Source: Tretioscincus oriximinensis
Lineage: Eukaryota > Chordata > Lepidosauria > Squamata > Gymnophthalmidae
DNA: 64,000 nucleotides
Assembly (NCBI GenBank): GCA_022410635.1
Contig: JAJVDF010000017.1
Span: 781,777-845,776 of the forward strand
Direction of reading: 5' to 3'
Shown here: in pieces, positions 43,874-55,309 of the stretch
Position numbering within the stretch: position 1 is the stretch's first letter
How the letters are laid out: each line of letters begins with the position of its first letter
Translations under genes and position numbers: made by a program
The notes under the pieces: generated by a model
Databases searched by the model: none
Told to the model about the DNA's origin: nothing
The model's input: the letters and a program-made list of their open reading frames with translations, nothing else

Positions 43874-44310
43874 GTGTTCCTCAGGCTACAGTGCCCACCA
43901 TTTGAGGAAAAAAACCTAATCAACAGAGCCAGAATGATATCCCAAACCAACCTATTACAGGAGAGATTGAGAACAGAAAATAGTAGAACCCCATTGGTAA
44001 CATACAGTTCTCAACTGAAGCCACTCAAATATATCATCAACGAACTACAAGCTATTATAGAAAATAATGTTGCTCTCTCAAGAGCACCTTTGGTTGCCTA
44101 CAGACAACCCACTAACCTCAAACAGCTACTTACAACATGGATGAAGAAACAGAAACCCTGCCTCAAACTCTGCTCACACATCCACCCTGGGAATGTAATC
44201 ATGGGCCCTGATCACACTGCCCACAATATTAGAGACACTTTTACTTGCTCGTCTTCTAATGTAGTATATTCCATTCTCTGCCAGCAATGCCCTTCAGCAC
44301 TCTACATTGG
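43874..44310 (+). mobile_element. Penelope-like fragment before the GIY-YIG core
   Basis: The frame reads TPLVTYSSQLKPLKYIINEL, LVAYRQPTNLKQLLTTW, then FTCSSSNVVYSILCQQCPSA and LYIG. This is the linker and start of the GIY-YIG domain, which stops at LYIG because an L2 is inserted at 44311. The possible 3' remainder is at 45735. Confidence 0.8.
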
Positions 44311-45727
44311 GTAAGCAGGACGGCCCCTATGCATGCTTGGAAGAAATTGATTTTCTAGACCCATTTCAATCTGGCTTCAGGCCTGGTCACGGCACAGAAA
44401 CTACCTTGGACACCCTGGCTGATGACTCTCTGGGAGAGGGACAGGGCAATGCATCCCTGTTGGTTCTCCTGGACATCTCAGCGGCTTTTGATACCATCGA
44501 CCATGATATCCTCCTGGAGAGGCTACGGAGTTTAGGAGTTGGTGGCAAGGCATTGCAGTGGCTCTGCTCCTATCTCCAAGGCTGCCTCCAGAGAATGGGG
44601 TGGGGGGTGGGGAGTCCTGCTCAATACCCTGGGAGCACACTTGTGGGGTTCCTCAGGGGTCAATCCACTCCCCCATGCTGTTCAACATCTATATGAAGCC
44701 ACTGGGAGAAGTCATCAGGAGATTTGGAGTGAAGTGTCATCAATATGCTGATGACACTCAGCTCTATCTCTCTGTTCCATCTGATTCAGGAGAGGCGGTT
44801 GAAGTACTTGACAAATGCCTGAAGGCAGTAATGGGCTGGATGAAGGCCAACAAATAGAAGCTGAATCCAGGCAAGACTGAGGTGCTGTGTGTTTCTGCAT
44901 CCCCGGTCCATGAAGTGAGTAGGCACCCTGTCCTGGATGGGGTTGAATTGCCCTATAAGGGATGGGTGCAAAATCTGGGGATGCTTCTGAATCCTTCGCT
45001 GCTGACACTTGAAGATCAGGTGGAGGCGGTGGCCAGGAGCGCCTACTTCCAGCTACATACGGTCTGCCAGTTGTGGCCACTTCTGGTCGGGGATGATCTG
45101 GCCACAGTGATCCACGCTCTTGTAACTTCCAGGTTGGACTATTGTAATGCACTCTATATGGGGCTGCCCTTGAAAATGGTTCAGAATCTGCAGGTGGTGC
45201 AGAATGCAGCAGCTAGACTGTTGGCCAGTTCAACTGGCCGGACACACATCACACTGTTCCTGAAAGAACTGTACTGGCTGCCAATTTGCTACCAAGCCCA
45301 ATTCAAGATATTAACTCTAACCTTTAAAGTCTTAAATAACTTGGCCCCCGAATATCTAAAGGGGCGCCTTCTCCCATATGAGCCTGTCCGTGCCTTAAGA
45401 TCTGCAGGGGAGGCCCTCCTGACTGTACCACCACCCTCAGTGGCAGTGAGGGTGGGAGCCCGGAATAGGGCCTTCACTGTGGCAGCCCCTAGACTATGGA
45501 ATAGTCTCCCGCTCGAGACGCGTCAATCACCATCTCTGGGCACTTTCAGAAAACGCTTGAAGACGCACCCCTTTGGCTGAAAAAACGACTGTCTCCTCCC
45601 CATTTTTAGATATGGCTGTTTTTAAGGTGTTAATTATGATTTTATTGTTAACCGCTCTCAGACCTTCGGGTATAGGGTGGTATAAAAATGTAAATAAATA
45701 ATTAATAATTATATATATATATATANT
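44311..45727 (+). mobile_element. L2 LINE, RT and C-terminal part
   Basis: This is a 5'-truncated non-LTR retrotransposon. RT block FQSGFRPGHGTETTLDTL leads to palm motif A LLDISAAFDTIDHDILLERL. After a frameshift near 44600-44640, at G-rich sequence, the catalytic YADDTQLYL appears. One TAG (44855-44857) precedes LNPGKTEVL. The rest is open to 45580, with SRLDYCNALYMGLPL, VQNAAARLL, RLWNSLPLETR and FRKRLKTHPF. The 3' end has GACCTTCGGGTATAGGG and an AAATAAT tail followed by (AT)n. Few lesions suggest a fairly recent insertion. Confidence 0.9.
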
Positions 45728-45734
45728 AAAAAAT

Positions 45735-45800
45735 ATACATCTACAAAAGCTTACCTTTCCTATTTGTTACTCTCCAAGGTGCTTGTTATATAGTATGTGG
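45735..45800 (+). repeat. Probable 3' remainder of the Penelope-like element
   Basis: CATCTACAAAAGCTTACC and TGTTACTCTCCAAGGTGCT resemble the fold-back family's ACGAAAGCTTATG..TTAGTCTCTAAAGTGCT. The position, directly after the L2 that interrupts a Penelope fragment, links the fold-back repeats to Penelope-like element 3' ends. Confidence 0.45.
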
Positions 45801-46189
45801 ATGAGAGGACAGAGAGATCTTGTAAAAACCTAAGGAAGTCTGGATCCTAGCCCATGCAGTCCAGCTCCAGCACCCTAGTCCCCCACACCCATCACATGCT
45901 TCTGGAGTCTGGACAACAGGCAAAACCTTCATCCGCTTTCAGTTTAGCCAGGGGAACCCTGTTTGTTTCTTTGGAGGCAGTAAGTAGGCAGTGCATATCC
46001 ATAGGGACCTGGCCTTCTTTAATTTCTATCCCTTCCTACATTTTTTAGTGTCACTCTTGTTGACTCATGGGGGCTGTACACGACCACCGCCCTCACTGTG
46101 CAAATGGCTGGCTTGCAAAGAGAATACCTTTTTTGGAAGGCACGCAGTATATTCATCAAATTTATAGCAGGGTTAGGGACTATCTATGT

Positions 46190-46780
46190 GCGGCCGGGGC
46201 CATGGGGACGTAAGCAACCAGCCCGCGGGTGGGCGCGCAAAGCAATTAACTTATACCCAGTGTCGCCGCCTGGCCTCGCCCATGCGCACTCCAGCAGCAG
46301 AGACGGCTCAAAGAGACCGAGTCGGTCGACGGTCCACACATTTGTCGGCCCCGACGACACGAAAGCAGCTTACAGTATCACGTGCTCGAAAGAAGTCTCT
46401 CTCTGCTTCCCCCCTCTGTTTGGAAGAAGACACTGCAATTCTTCCCCCACGTGACTTCCATTCGGTCTCATGCAGCTTCTCTTGTCTGCCTGCCATTCTA
46501 GGGGACAAAACGGTCCGTGCACGCCGCCCCCTTTGCCTGGCCGGGGGGCGCTCGGCATCCCCCCCCCCGCCCCGGCGAGCCAGGAAGGTCAGCGCGGTGC
46601 TCCAGTTTACGTTGCAAGCGGGCAAAACGGAGGCGAGGGCGGTATGTAGTATCTGCTATTGTGTGTAGCCACCAGAGATACAGTCTTCGCCTCCCCCCGT
46701 CCCTTTCTGCCTTGGTGGTGGTGATTTTACTGATTTCTCCCCCGCTCCCATCCCGTTGCAATTGCCTTGGGGTAGAGGCG
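46190..46780 (+). promoter_or_regulatory. NNT: CpG-rich promoter and possible exon 1 of NNT
   Basis: A GC- and CpG-rich block lies 5.8 kb upstream of the NNT coding exon on the same strand. It has an NRF-1-like CATGCGCAC (46281-46289) and two CACGTG E-boxes (46379-46384 and 46448-46453). A good donor GGGCG/GTATGT at 46641/46642 could end a noncoding exon 1. NRF-1 sites are common in promoters of mitochondrial genes. Exon 1 assignment is inferred; the promoter may also act on the minus strand. Confidence 0.5.
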
Positions 46781-46799
46781 GAATGAGGTGCTTATTATA

Positions 46800-48280
46800 C
46801 TTACACTTCCCCTATTTCTGGCCCAGATGTAGCATTCCAATGTTTCTTCCCCAGTTGCAATTTGCATTTTCCCAACAGCAGCCGCCACTGTTGTGAAAGG
46901 AAAGGTTTTTGCTTCCTCCCGGAGACAGCAGATTTACCTTCAGGGCTGATAATACTGATGTCCACAAGGATATTAATGCAATGCTTCCGGTTTTTCTGTC
47001 GTGCAGTATCCACAACTTTTGCAAAGAGAGAAAGAAGAAGCGAGGGTCTTTGGAACTGTTGCAATTCTAGGCCCAAGAAGTTTGGTTCAAGGAAGGAGTG
47101 GGCTTAAGGCTGCAACAGCTGCTTCCTATTCTTTCCTTTCCGTTGGGAAGTTTGCTGGATAAGCATAGTATTTTACTCACGAGGAGATGCCTTCCACCTT
47201 ATAAGATAAAGGGATTGTCCTTGATTCAGGGATCTCCTAAACCCCATTCAAGCTCACAAGAGGCTTCTATGAGAGACACACATCTGACCTGTTGGCTTTG
47301 GAAAATGTTGTGATGAAATACGGCAAGTGATAGCTTTGTTTCAGGCTTCAGGCATTAGACACAAAAACAAAAGTCCTCCTGACTACTTAATATAAGGAGT
47401 GCAGCATTCTGACGGTTGAACTAGTTATACTTTAATGGGAAAGTTTTGTCGGCTCTTGTTTTAAGAGTTCATTTTTTTAGCTGCCCATGTTGCAACAGTT
47501 GTTAAAGTCAACACTGCTGTCGTCTTCTACGTGGAGGTCAACTGGGCAGTGGAAATGGAGAAGATGACCTTGGGACAGCCTTACAGCTTGTCCTTCAAGA
47601 TTTGGTAGGGCTTCTTTATGAAAGTGACAGATGGGAAGCCAAAGGAAGTCTGGGAAGAAACTTGAAAAGAGTGATTTCAGCAGTTTAGGTTGTATGCTTC
47701 CCACATAACTTCAAAAGTTGTTGTGGTTTTTAATCTAGGAATTGCATCTTTGGTTGATAGGTGAGTAATAGCTGGAGGATAACAAGGAAAACATCAGAGG
47801 AGACTTGCTGGACTAGGCTACAGTCTACCAGCACACTGTACCCCACAATGCCCCCCTCCCCTGCTTCTGGGTATTCCTATGGAGAAGTCAAAGCAAAAAC
47901 TTTTGGTTGCTTCTTTAAAGAATTATTTCCCAATGGGGATTAGTATTTTCATATACTATTCCTCTCAGTTCATTAGAGAAAGTGCAACTTAGATTTTAGT
48001 TGGAATAGAAATTACCTTCGTATGGTGTTTCCTTGTTCAGCACAGTTTGTCCCTAAAATAATTAGTAAATAACGTAATTGCTCATTGCTTTAATCCATGG
48101 TGCACTGGATACCCCTAACCTTGCTTCTCTACAGAAAGCAGTTATTTGCATAGTATGATTTTGCACCCTGTTATGGTTAGTGAGAACTAAATCATANCAT
48201 TATGAGAGGAATGAGTGTCCTATTGTGCAGCATAGCTGAAAATAGGCCCATTCTATACTGAGTCTTGTTCTGGGATGTCT
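46800..48280. other. NNT intron 1, first part
   Basis: No further coding exon was recognised; short ORFs lack domains. Confidence 0.35.
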
Positions 48281-48284
48281 CTTA

Positions 48285-48425
48285 GAATAAGGATCTCCAG
48301 GAAGTCTTTAAACAGAGGCAGGACAGCTATCTGTCTGGGATGGTTTAGTAAATCCTGTATTGAGCAGGGGATTGGACCCTATGACCCTGGAAGTCCTTCC
48401 AATTCTACGATTCTATGTTTCTATG
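48285..48425 (+). mobile_element. CR1 LINE 3' end
   Basis: GGAAGTCTTTAAACAGAGGC, ATCTGTCTGGGATGGTTTAG and TCTACGATTCTATGTTTC form the CR1 end. Confidence 0.8.
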
Positions 48426-48429
48426 TTAG

Positions 48430-49755
48430 TGCAGGCTATGGCAGGCTCTATAATCCTCAATAGACTTACTGCAATATAAAATATAAAATATATTTTATAT
48501 TGTATTGTATGTACTGTATGTTTTTGCTTTATTTGTCACCTGTATAAAATCAATAAAAANTTAATTAAAAAAAATAAGACTTACTGCAGAAAAGGCCTAG
48601 AGGTATCAAATGGGTGCTCTTCTAAATGGTATTGAACTGAAATCCCGATCATCTCTTGCCATTCGTTATAATGGGTTAGTCTAATCAGAGAACTAGTTCA
48701 GACATAACTGGAAAAAGCAACACGTTGTAGCCATTCCTTACTTTTATGATGTAATGGAATTGGATTTATTTAGCATTCCCGCATAAAAACTGGGATAGAG
48801 TGTTACACTTTTAATGGATGTAAGAAAGTTATTGAGTTCCCCAGATGCTGCAGGATTTGAAGCTGCACCAGGTGGAAATTACACTCCTTTACAGTCATTA
48901 AAAGTACAAAAGTCTAGCCCAGCTTTTATGTAGGAACCCTCATTTATATTCAAGAGAGTATATGATCCAAATAATAACTATTGAAAAGTATAGATATCTT
49001 AATGGTAGTAACTCTATGGGTAATGGAATAGTTCTTTCATGGCATCTAGACTATGCTTTTCTTAATACATCCCCAAATTCTATTTAAGCTTTTTAAACAG
49101 TTGTTCCATTCTGATGAGTCATATTCAATCTGTGAGCTACTAGTTCTGCACACCCCTGTCTTTTTTTGGATGTGAAGTTCTTCACCCAGATCCTTCCATT
49201 CTGCATGGTTCTTTTCATTTTTCTTGTCCAGATATAGAACCTTACATTCCTCCCTGTTAAAACATTGCCTACATTTTACATTTATTTAAACCTTTAAAAA
49301 GCATGCACTTTTTTATTAATTGGGAAGATTGTAATCAGTCACAGATATAAAATGAGATAATGACAGTGTGTTTATGTACATAATCTACCTGAGACTGAAA
49401 TCAACACATGCATTGCTTGTTCTGTGTACTGTGGAAATAAGTCTCAAATAGGTATTGTAGTTTTTCGTGCAACAGATTGGGAAGGAAAGAATGATGTAAG
49501 TATTTTGGGTTGTTTCTATGCATAGTAATAAGATTCTCCCCTCCCCCCATTATCAATTGAGAGTTATGGAAGTAAATTGAAATGTATTTTAAAAGATAGA
49601 AACATGGGGGAGTGGAGTTTTATAACTTTCAATTCTATCTTTTTTTTTTTTTTACCATTCCTGTAATTTATTTTTTGTAATTGTTTCTTAGAAGTTGCCC
49701 ATTTGAACTTTGCTTTGGGAGAATATAAATGTCCATCGATCAGTCAAGCAATCAT
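48430..49755. other. NNT intron 1, middle
   Basis: AT-rich. A hairpin-prone ATATAAAATATATTTTATAT occurs at about 48475-48500. Nothing else recognised. Confidence 0.35.
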
Positions 49756-49756
49756 G

Positions 49757-49829
49757 ATGTAGTAGTAGTAGTAGTAGTAGCAGTAGCAGTAGCAGCAGCA
49801 GCAGCAGTAGTGGTAGTAGTAGTAGTGAA
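49757..49829 (+). repeat. (AGT)n/(AGC)n microsatellite
   Basis: GTAGTAGTAGTAGTAGCAGT and GCAGCAGCAGCAG runs give a compound trinucleotide array. Confidence 0.95.
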
Positions 49830-50869
49830 TGGCAGTTCCAATGCATACTTTTAATCCATCTACTGTCCAGAAGAACTGCAATAAATGAGGGAAAATCAGC
49901 TTTTTTCTTTGTTTAGTTTTGTTTTTCAAGATTAAGATGGATTAAAAGTACATATCAGAACAACACCTAAGGGAAACNGAAACGTCTAGATATTTGATCT
50001 CTTGAATAAAAAGCAAATTGTTTATATATGTATACATACTGTATATGTACACAGAAAAAGCCTTCAAAGCATTGATGCAATCAAGATCATAAAAATAAAA
50101 CACTAATAGGTAGGATTGAACAGGAAACAAGCAGGATTTTGTGTGGTTATTTTAAATCCACTATATTAGCATGAGATTGGACACTCGACAACAGGCGGAA
50201 TCAATTAGTTCATGACTGAGGCAGCTTTCACGAGTGCTCCGTCAATGAATGAATTTGACTCCAGTCAGGGCTGACTGAGAGTTGTATCCAATCACACGTC
50301 TTCGGTGCAAATTATGGCCCACAATACTTTTCAGGAGCAGCCGATTGGAACTTTCTAATGAATGGGGATTCCGGCTTCCTGTGCTACTTGCAGACGTGGT
50401 ATTTGCCCGGACAGTGAGGGCCACTAAAGTGAGTTATTCATTTAAGGAGAATATACTTTTATCTAGCAGCTGCTCAGTTTTGTTGGCAAAGGATTGATTC
50501 TTGTTCTTCTGTAGGAGAAGAAAACCCCCAACTTAACGTATTTGGCAAATCTGAGTACGTGGCATACATCTGTAATGGAGAAGGTTCTCTATTTATGGCA
50601 ATTGCCTTAGAAACTGTTGAAAACACATTNACTTGAACAACATGCTGATGAAGGCAAAACTGTCTTGAAAAAACTGTCTGTTCTTACGGAGGGCTTTTGT
50701 TAAAGGAATTAGTTTCCGTTCTATTCATTTTGTTTTAAAGAGAAAGTGCTAGCAAAATATTCCCTGTGGGCTTGTTCTGTGAATTTAGTAGACTTGTGTT
50801 GATTGGGTTTTTTCATCGGAATTGTAGTATTGTTTTCCCTTGCATGAAGTTGCAACACACTGCTGCAAC

Positions 50870-50945
50870 AACAACCTCATAAGCCGTTTTGAAGCCCTTC
50901 GGGTGAGAAAAGCAGGGTATAAAAACCAAGTTCTTCTTCTTGTTT
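50870..50945 (+). mobile_element. L2-like 3' tail
   Basis: TTTTGAAGCCCTTCGGGTGA, GAAAAGCAGGGTATAAAAAC and a TTC run match L2/SINE tails in style. Confidence 0.5.
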
Positions 50946-51163
50946 AATATTTATGGATGGCTTATCTTTCTTCCCTCTTCAGCCCTTCTTCCTCCTTCAT
51001 TTGAATATAGATATGTAATTTAATAATGATTTACAGTGACTTGTCTGTATCTTTTTTTAATTCCTAGTCTTGTGTTAAACAAATCTCTTCCTGNATGAAT
51101 ATTTAATATAACAGTCCATTTTGTGTTGGCTGTTTCTGTTCTTATGAAATCGTTATCCTAGTG

Positions 51164-51305
51164 CAGGAGTATCTAACTGGTGACCATCCAGATGTTTCTG
51201 AACGTCAACTATCAGCATTCCATTTGGTTCAGTATAATGATAGTGCTGGGAGTGAAATGGAACACTGGGAATTATAGTTCAGGAACATCCAGAGAGCTAC
51301 CCCTG
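51164..51305. mobile_element. hAT-like palindromic MITE
   Basis: It starts CAGGAGTATCTAACTGGTGA, CATCCAGATGTTTCTG and ends CAGGAACATCCAGAGAGC, TACCCCTG. The core has the fold-back pair TCAACTATCAGCATTCC and GGGAATTATAGTTCAGG. No matching 8-bp target duplication is visible. Confidence 0.6.
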
Positions 51306-51539
51306 TGGTAACATGCAGTTATCAGAATGCAACATCCCTATCAAAATATGCTATACAAAATTAATATGTTTTGTTGAAAAACTGACCATTAGGGGAATGA
51401 ATGGATGATCATGCTGATTTGATAACGGGGTGGTTTCTATAAAGGATGGTGAATCTGCTGGTGTGGCCATAGTTTAGTGGGCAAGAACTGCCTGGCAAAC
51501 AGAAGAGTAGAGGTCACGTGCATGCACGCAAGCATGCAC

Positions 51540-51556
51540 ACACACACACACACAAA
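51540..51556 (+). repeat. (AC)n microsatellite
   Basis: A run of CA dinucleotides lies just after GCATGCACGCAAGCATGCA-like alternation. Confidence 0.9.
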
Positions 51557-52431
51557 GAGCAAGAATGTATCCTCCTCCTTTAGGTAATCTGCATCCTGCA
51601 AATCGCCACGATCATCACTCTATGGGATGGCAGTCGACACTATATTACTGTTCATCAACTGGAATGCACACAATTGGCCAGGCTGCAGCTAGCCCCCTTG
51701 CTGATATGCCATGCAGCTGCAGACCAGCCGAATGCATGGGTCAGTTTTTGGCCTGGCCAGTCCTGACAAGGAGCCTTGCCGATGGATGGGTCGTAAAGCA
51801 GCGGTAACACCACGGTGGTGTGGAGGCAATACAGTTGGGGGGTGGGTGGGTAGAAGGCTGTTTCATTAATGGGATTTGGAATGGCCATCCTCTACTAGTA
51901 TTGGAATAAGGCAACGGGCATAATACTTCTATATCTCTGCCAAGAAAACTACATGGAGTTACCGGTAACTTCAATTTGATGATACAACAATAAGCTTTTT
52001 CTAAAGTTGAGTGTGTGGATTTTTAAATGTATGCCATAAGTTATCTTTCGTTTTCAGCTTGGGTTTTTTCCATAGCTTTGCAATCCTTATCCAAGCAAGC
52101 TTTGTGACTTCTTATCTTTTTTTCTTTTTTGAGAAAGTCATCAAAAGAAAGGTTGGTGACTTGCTGCGGTATAGTAGTTTGTCTTCAGTAATGATATATA
52201 GATCTTTAGAAAACGCTGGCAGTGATTCCACTAATCTTCATAGTTGGATCATATTCAAGTTCCTAGGATTTTTTTTGATGGTTAGTAGTGTTGCTACTGG
52301 CTATGTGGTAAGCTTTTTAAAGTCTCGACTGTGCTTTGTGGTTTGGAATGGGTTTGGGTACTTAAAACTTACCTTATGGTCTCCTAATTTCCAGTGCTTT
52401 TCTAATATGTAAATGCATTTTTATACCATAG

Positions 52432-52636
52432 AGCACCTGGCTGGCTTCCTGACAGAGGGACCATTCTTGTTGGACTTTGAGCACCATGGCAAGCTTGCTG
52501 CGTACTGTAGTTAATAGTTGCGCCAGCCCTCTTTTCAACAATGGCATATGCTACAAGGTGAAGACTGTGAAGATACCATGCTTGCAGGCATTCCACACCC
52601 ACCAGGTTCTCTGGTGCCAGGGAGCTGTCAAACCAG
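52432..52636 (+). CDS. NNT: NNT exon 2 (first coding exon)
   Basis: NNT is the proton-translocating NAD(P) transhydrogenase of the inner mitochondrial membrane, transferring hydride from NADH to NADP+. The ATG at 52486 has a near-ideal context (GCACCATGG). The 50 codons read MASLLRTVVNSCASPLFNNG.. to ..FHTHQVLWCQGAVKPG. They hold no Asp or Glu and several Lys/Arg, as expected for a mitochondrial presequence. HTHQ.LWC..VKPG is conserved with human NNT just before the NAD domain. The acceptor is ACCATAG/AGCACC (52432 is the likely exon start) and the donor CCAG/GTATTG at 52636, phase 1. The CDS part is 52486-52636. An in-frame TTG at 52477 is not the start. Confidence 0.93.
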
Positions 52637-53370
52637 GTATTGTAAATGATTATAAATGAATGCTTTCAAGATAACAGGCTTGGTTTCAGCTATGGAGAAG
52701 CTTTCTTTTAATTTTCAGTCTTCTCTTCCAGCTTTTTCTTGGGCATGTCTAAGAAGAAGACGTGCTTGTCAAAGGTTGTTGGCTGCTTGAATGAGGCAGG
52801 AATTTCAGTCAATATTCTAATAGTGCCTCTAGGGCTGGGTCCAAGCAGAGTCAATAATCCACTTGAAAGTTGAATTTCTATTGTGTTTGCCTCGCCAGCC
52901 TGTTAGGTAAGCTGGCAGAATGCAGATTTTAAAGCTAATTATATGGCTTATCAGTAAACTGGGAAAGCCAACTGTCAAATCGGGATATAAGGTTAGGTCG
53001 GAAAGGGTATGTTGTGTGGACAGTTTTTAGGGAGAAACTATGAGAATGTTAATGTTTAAACTTTATATACCTATAAACTTTCCCACTCCTCACAAAAGGT
53101 GTGCTGCCTGATACTGACAGCAGACTTGCCAGTAGTATTTAGGAGGAGGGACTACTGCTCTTTCTCTTGATAATCAGCAAATAAAATGGCTGACACGAGA
53201 CGGTGTCACCTGGTTGGAAAATCTCATTTGTCAAGAACTGTCAGAATAAGGAAATCTTGAATAAACCGTAAAGATATGAAAGCAGTGCTTTAAAGGCAGA
53301 AAACTGTTTAACTGGATTAGTGGAAAAATCTGGAATAAACAAGTATCGTGAGGATACCACCTAGGATTCC
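52637..53370 (+). other. NNT intron 2, first part
   Basis: Intron; no other exon recognised. Confidence 0.4.
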
Positions 53371-53384
53371 CTTTTCCAGCTATA

Positions 53385-53450
53385 TATAATCATGTAATTA
53401 TAGAACTGAAAGGGGCCTCCAAGGTCATCAAGTTCAATTCCATAAATGGC
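53385..53450 (-). mobile_element. CR1 3' end fragment
   Basis: TAATTATAGAACTGAAAGGG and CCTCCAAGGTCATCAAGTTC are the reverse complement of the CR1 end. Confidence 0.65.
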
Positions 53451-53707
53451 TAAGATATAGTTTTGAGCAGAAATGGCTTTGTAAGGTGCTGCGAATGGAA
53501 GCCACTAACCATACAAGATTTGTTAATGGACCTTTAAAAAACCTGTAACTGCTGCAGTGGCTGCAGAAACAACTCGGTTCTTAGCAGCATGGGTTTAAAA
53601 ATGCTCATCAACCTAGGTTGGCACTAGAAGGCGCTATGTAACGTTTCCCCTGCTTACTAGTACCAATGGTTCTGAGATCTTCTCTCTACACAAGTTGCCT
53701 CACTGTT

Positions 53708-54184
53708 AGGCTGACCAGATGACACCTTTGGGGCGGGGAACCCAGTTTTGGGGTGTGTATCCCGCCGTCCCGGGAGGGGGGACCATTTCCCTGTTTTTTG
53801 CTGAGGATTTTTTTNAAAAAAAATTCACTGCACCGTCACTAGGGGGTTCTGGCAACCAGGGCCAGCTCCTGAAGGCACCCTTCGCTCAGTAAAAAATAAA
53901 AATTCTCATGCACTTCAAACAATTCTTGCACACCACTTGGGGTCTCTAGCAACCGGGGCCAGCCCCTTAAGGCACCCTCCCCTCTGTAAAAAAAAATAAA
54001 ATTACTGATGCACTCTAAAAATTCTCACGCACTTAAAAAAATTATCACATGCTTCACAGATTTCTCAGGTGGGAATTTCTGACGGAATGCATGTTGGTGG
54101 GTAATTTGCATATTTATGAATGTGCAAATTAACATGAATATTAATTATTCCAGTTTGGGCCTCAGAAAATCTGGTCAGTCTACT
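53708..54184. mobile_element. DNA transposon remnant with internal tandem units
   Basis: TAGGCTGACCAGAT near 53708 and ATCTGGTCAGTCTA near 54170 are inverted ends. Inside are two diverged units of about 95 bp (53840-53932 and 53933-54030), each with GGCAACCAGGGCCAGC-like and AAGGCACCCT-like blocks. No ORF. Confidence 0.6.
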
Positions 54185-54199
54185 CATTGTTCATTGTTG

Positions 54200-54870
54200 A
54201 ACAATCCTGAAAAACAAAGTAAAATACCTATGGTTATTTTAGTGCATAGTTATTTGGGAATATAGTGCATTTAAGTCTAAAGCTGGATTTTTCTTTTAAT
54301 TGGCCTTTAATTTAACTGTTTGCCATAGTTAAAGCTAACCTGTGCCAAACTGAAAAATATCAGCAATAATTCTGAAGCTTGGTTAATAGTTTGTGCAACC
54401 ATTAATTTACATTTTTGCTATTGCTCCAGTCTCCTTTCCATTTATCTGCTTTTTATATACGCGTAATGCACCTGTTAAATGTAAAAATAGCGCTTAAGCG
54501 TTCTAGAAATCTACTAATGAAAAATACCCATACTGGTATGAGAGGGAAAAAGTAAATTGAAGGTGGATAGTTGCTTTATATTCCTTTGGTTTATGATTCT
54601 AGCAGCCAAACTGTGTAAAAGTTTGACCTAATTTTTGCAAAGATATTTTCCAGGGTTCTGATGCTGATGGCACACTGTGCTGTTAGTCAAACCTGCAGAC
54701 TTAAAATACCCAAATTAAAAATTTCTAAAATTGGAAAAATCATTCATGGATAAATAAATAAATGCCGGCATTATATTCCAATAAAATGAAATTGTTCTAT
54801 ATTGTGCAGAATCAGCCTTGAGAAATAGCATGTGGGAGGTGATCAGATTGAGGAGTAATTCTGCATAATT
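54200..54870. other. NNT intron 2 segment
   Basis: AT-rich; nothing recognised. Confidence 0.35.
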
Positions 54871-54879
54871 GCAGAATCA

Positions 54880-55305
54880 TGCACAGGAAAGACGAGGTGA
54901 ATAGAGAAAAAATGTTTTCTCTTTCACAGAACACTAGAACTAGGGAGTATTCTATGTAACTGATGGTTGCAAGAGTTAGAACAGACAGGGAACATTTTTT
55001 TTTACCCTGAGGGTTATTGGTTTATTGAATCTACTTCCAGAAGAGTTGTGGAAGCATGAAAAACTTCTAAGATAGGATTAGACAGATTCACAAAAACCAT
55101 TTGTATCAATAGCTACTAGGAAGGATACTATCTCTGGGATGGAGCAACAAGTGGTTTTCCTAAAAACCATTTGTAGGGAGTCCAAAACAGGTGAACATTT
55201 TGCCTTCTTCTGCTTCAGGTGCCCAGATGCAGTTGGCCTACTGAGTAAGACAGAATGCTGGACTAGATGAACTTTAGCCTGATTGAGCAGGATTCTCCTT
55301 ATTGT
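54880..55305 (+). mobile_element. CR1 LINE 3' tail
   Basis: It contains ATAGCTACTAGGAAGGATAC, ACCATTTGTAGGGAGTCC and GACAGAATGCTGGACTAGAT, then CCTGATTGAGCAGGATTCTC. Same end as 13800-14100 and 23870. Confidence 0.85.
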
Positions 55306-55309
55306 ATTC

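Noticed and set aside
46186..46668. Overlapping Arg/Pro/Ser-rich ORFs in the NNT CpG block
   Set aside because: GC-rich chance ORFs on both strands; the region is better explained as promoter and noncoding exon.
50640..50690. CTGATGA..TTGAAA as a hammerhead
   Set aside because: The intervening stem pairs poorly (about three pairs), and no arms or repeat family support it.
52011..52412. 133-codon plus-strand ORF just before NNT exon 2
   Set aside because: It is T-rich, hydrophobic by composition and has no domain. It ends before the exon 2 acceptor and does not continue the NNT frame.
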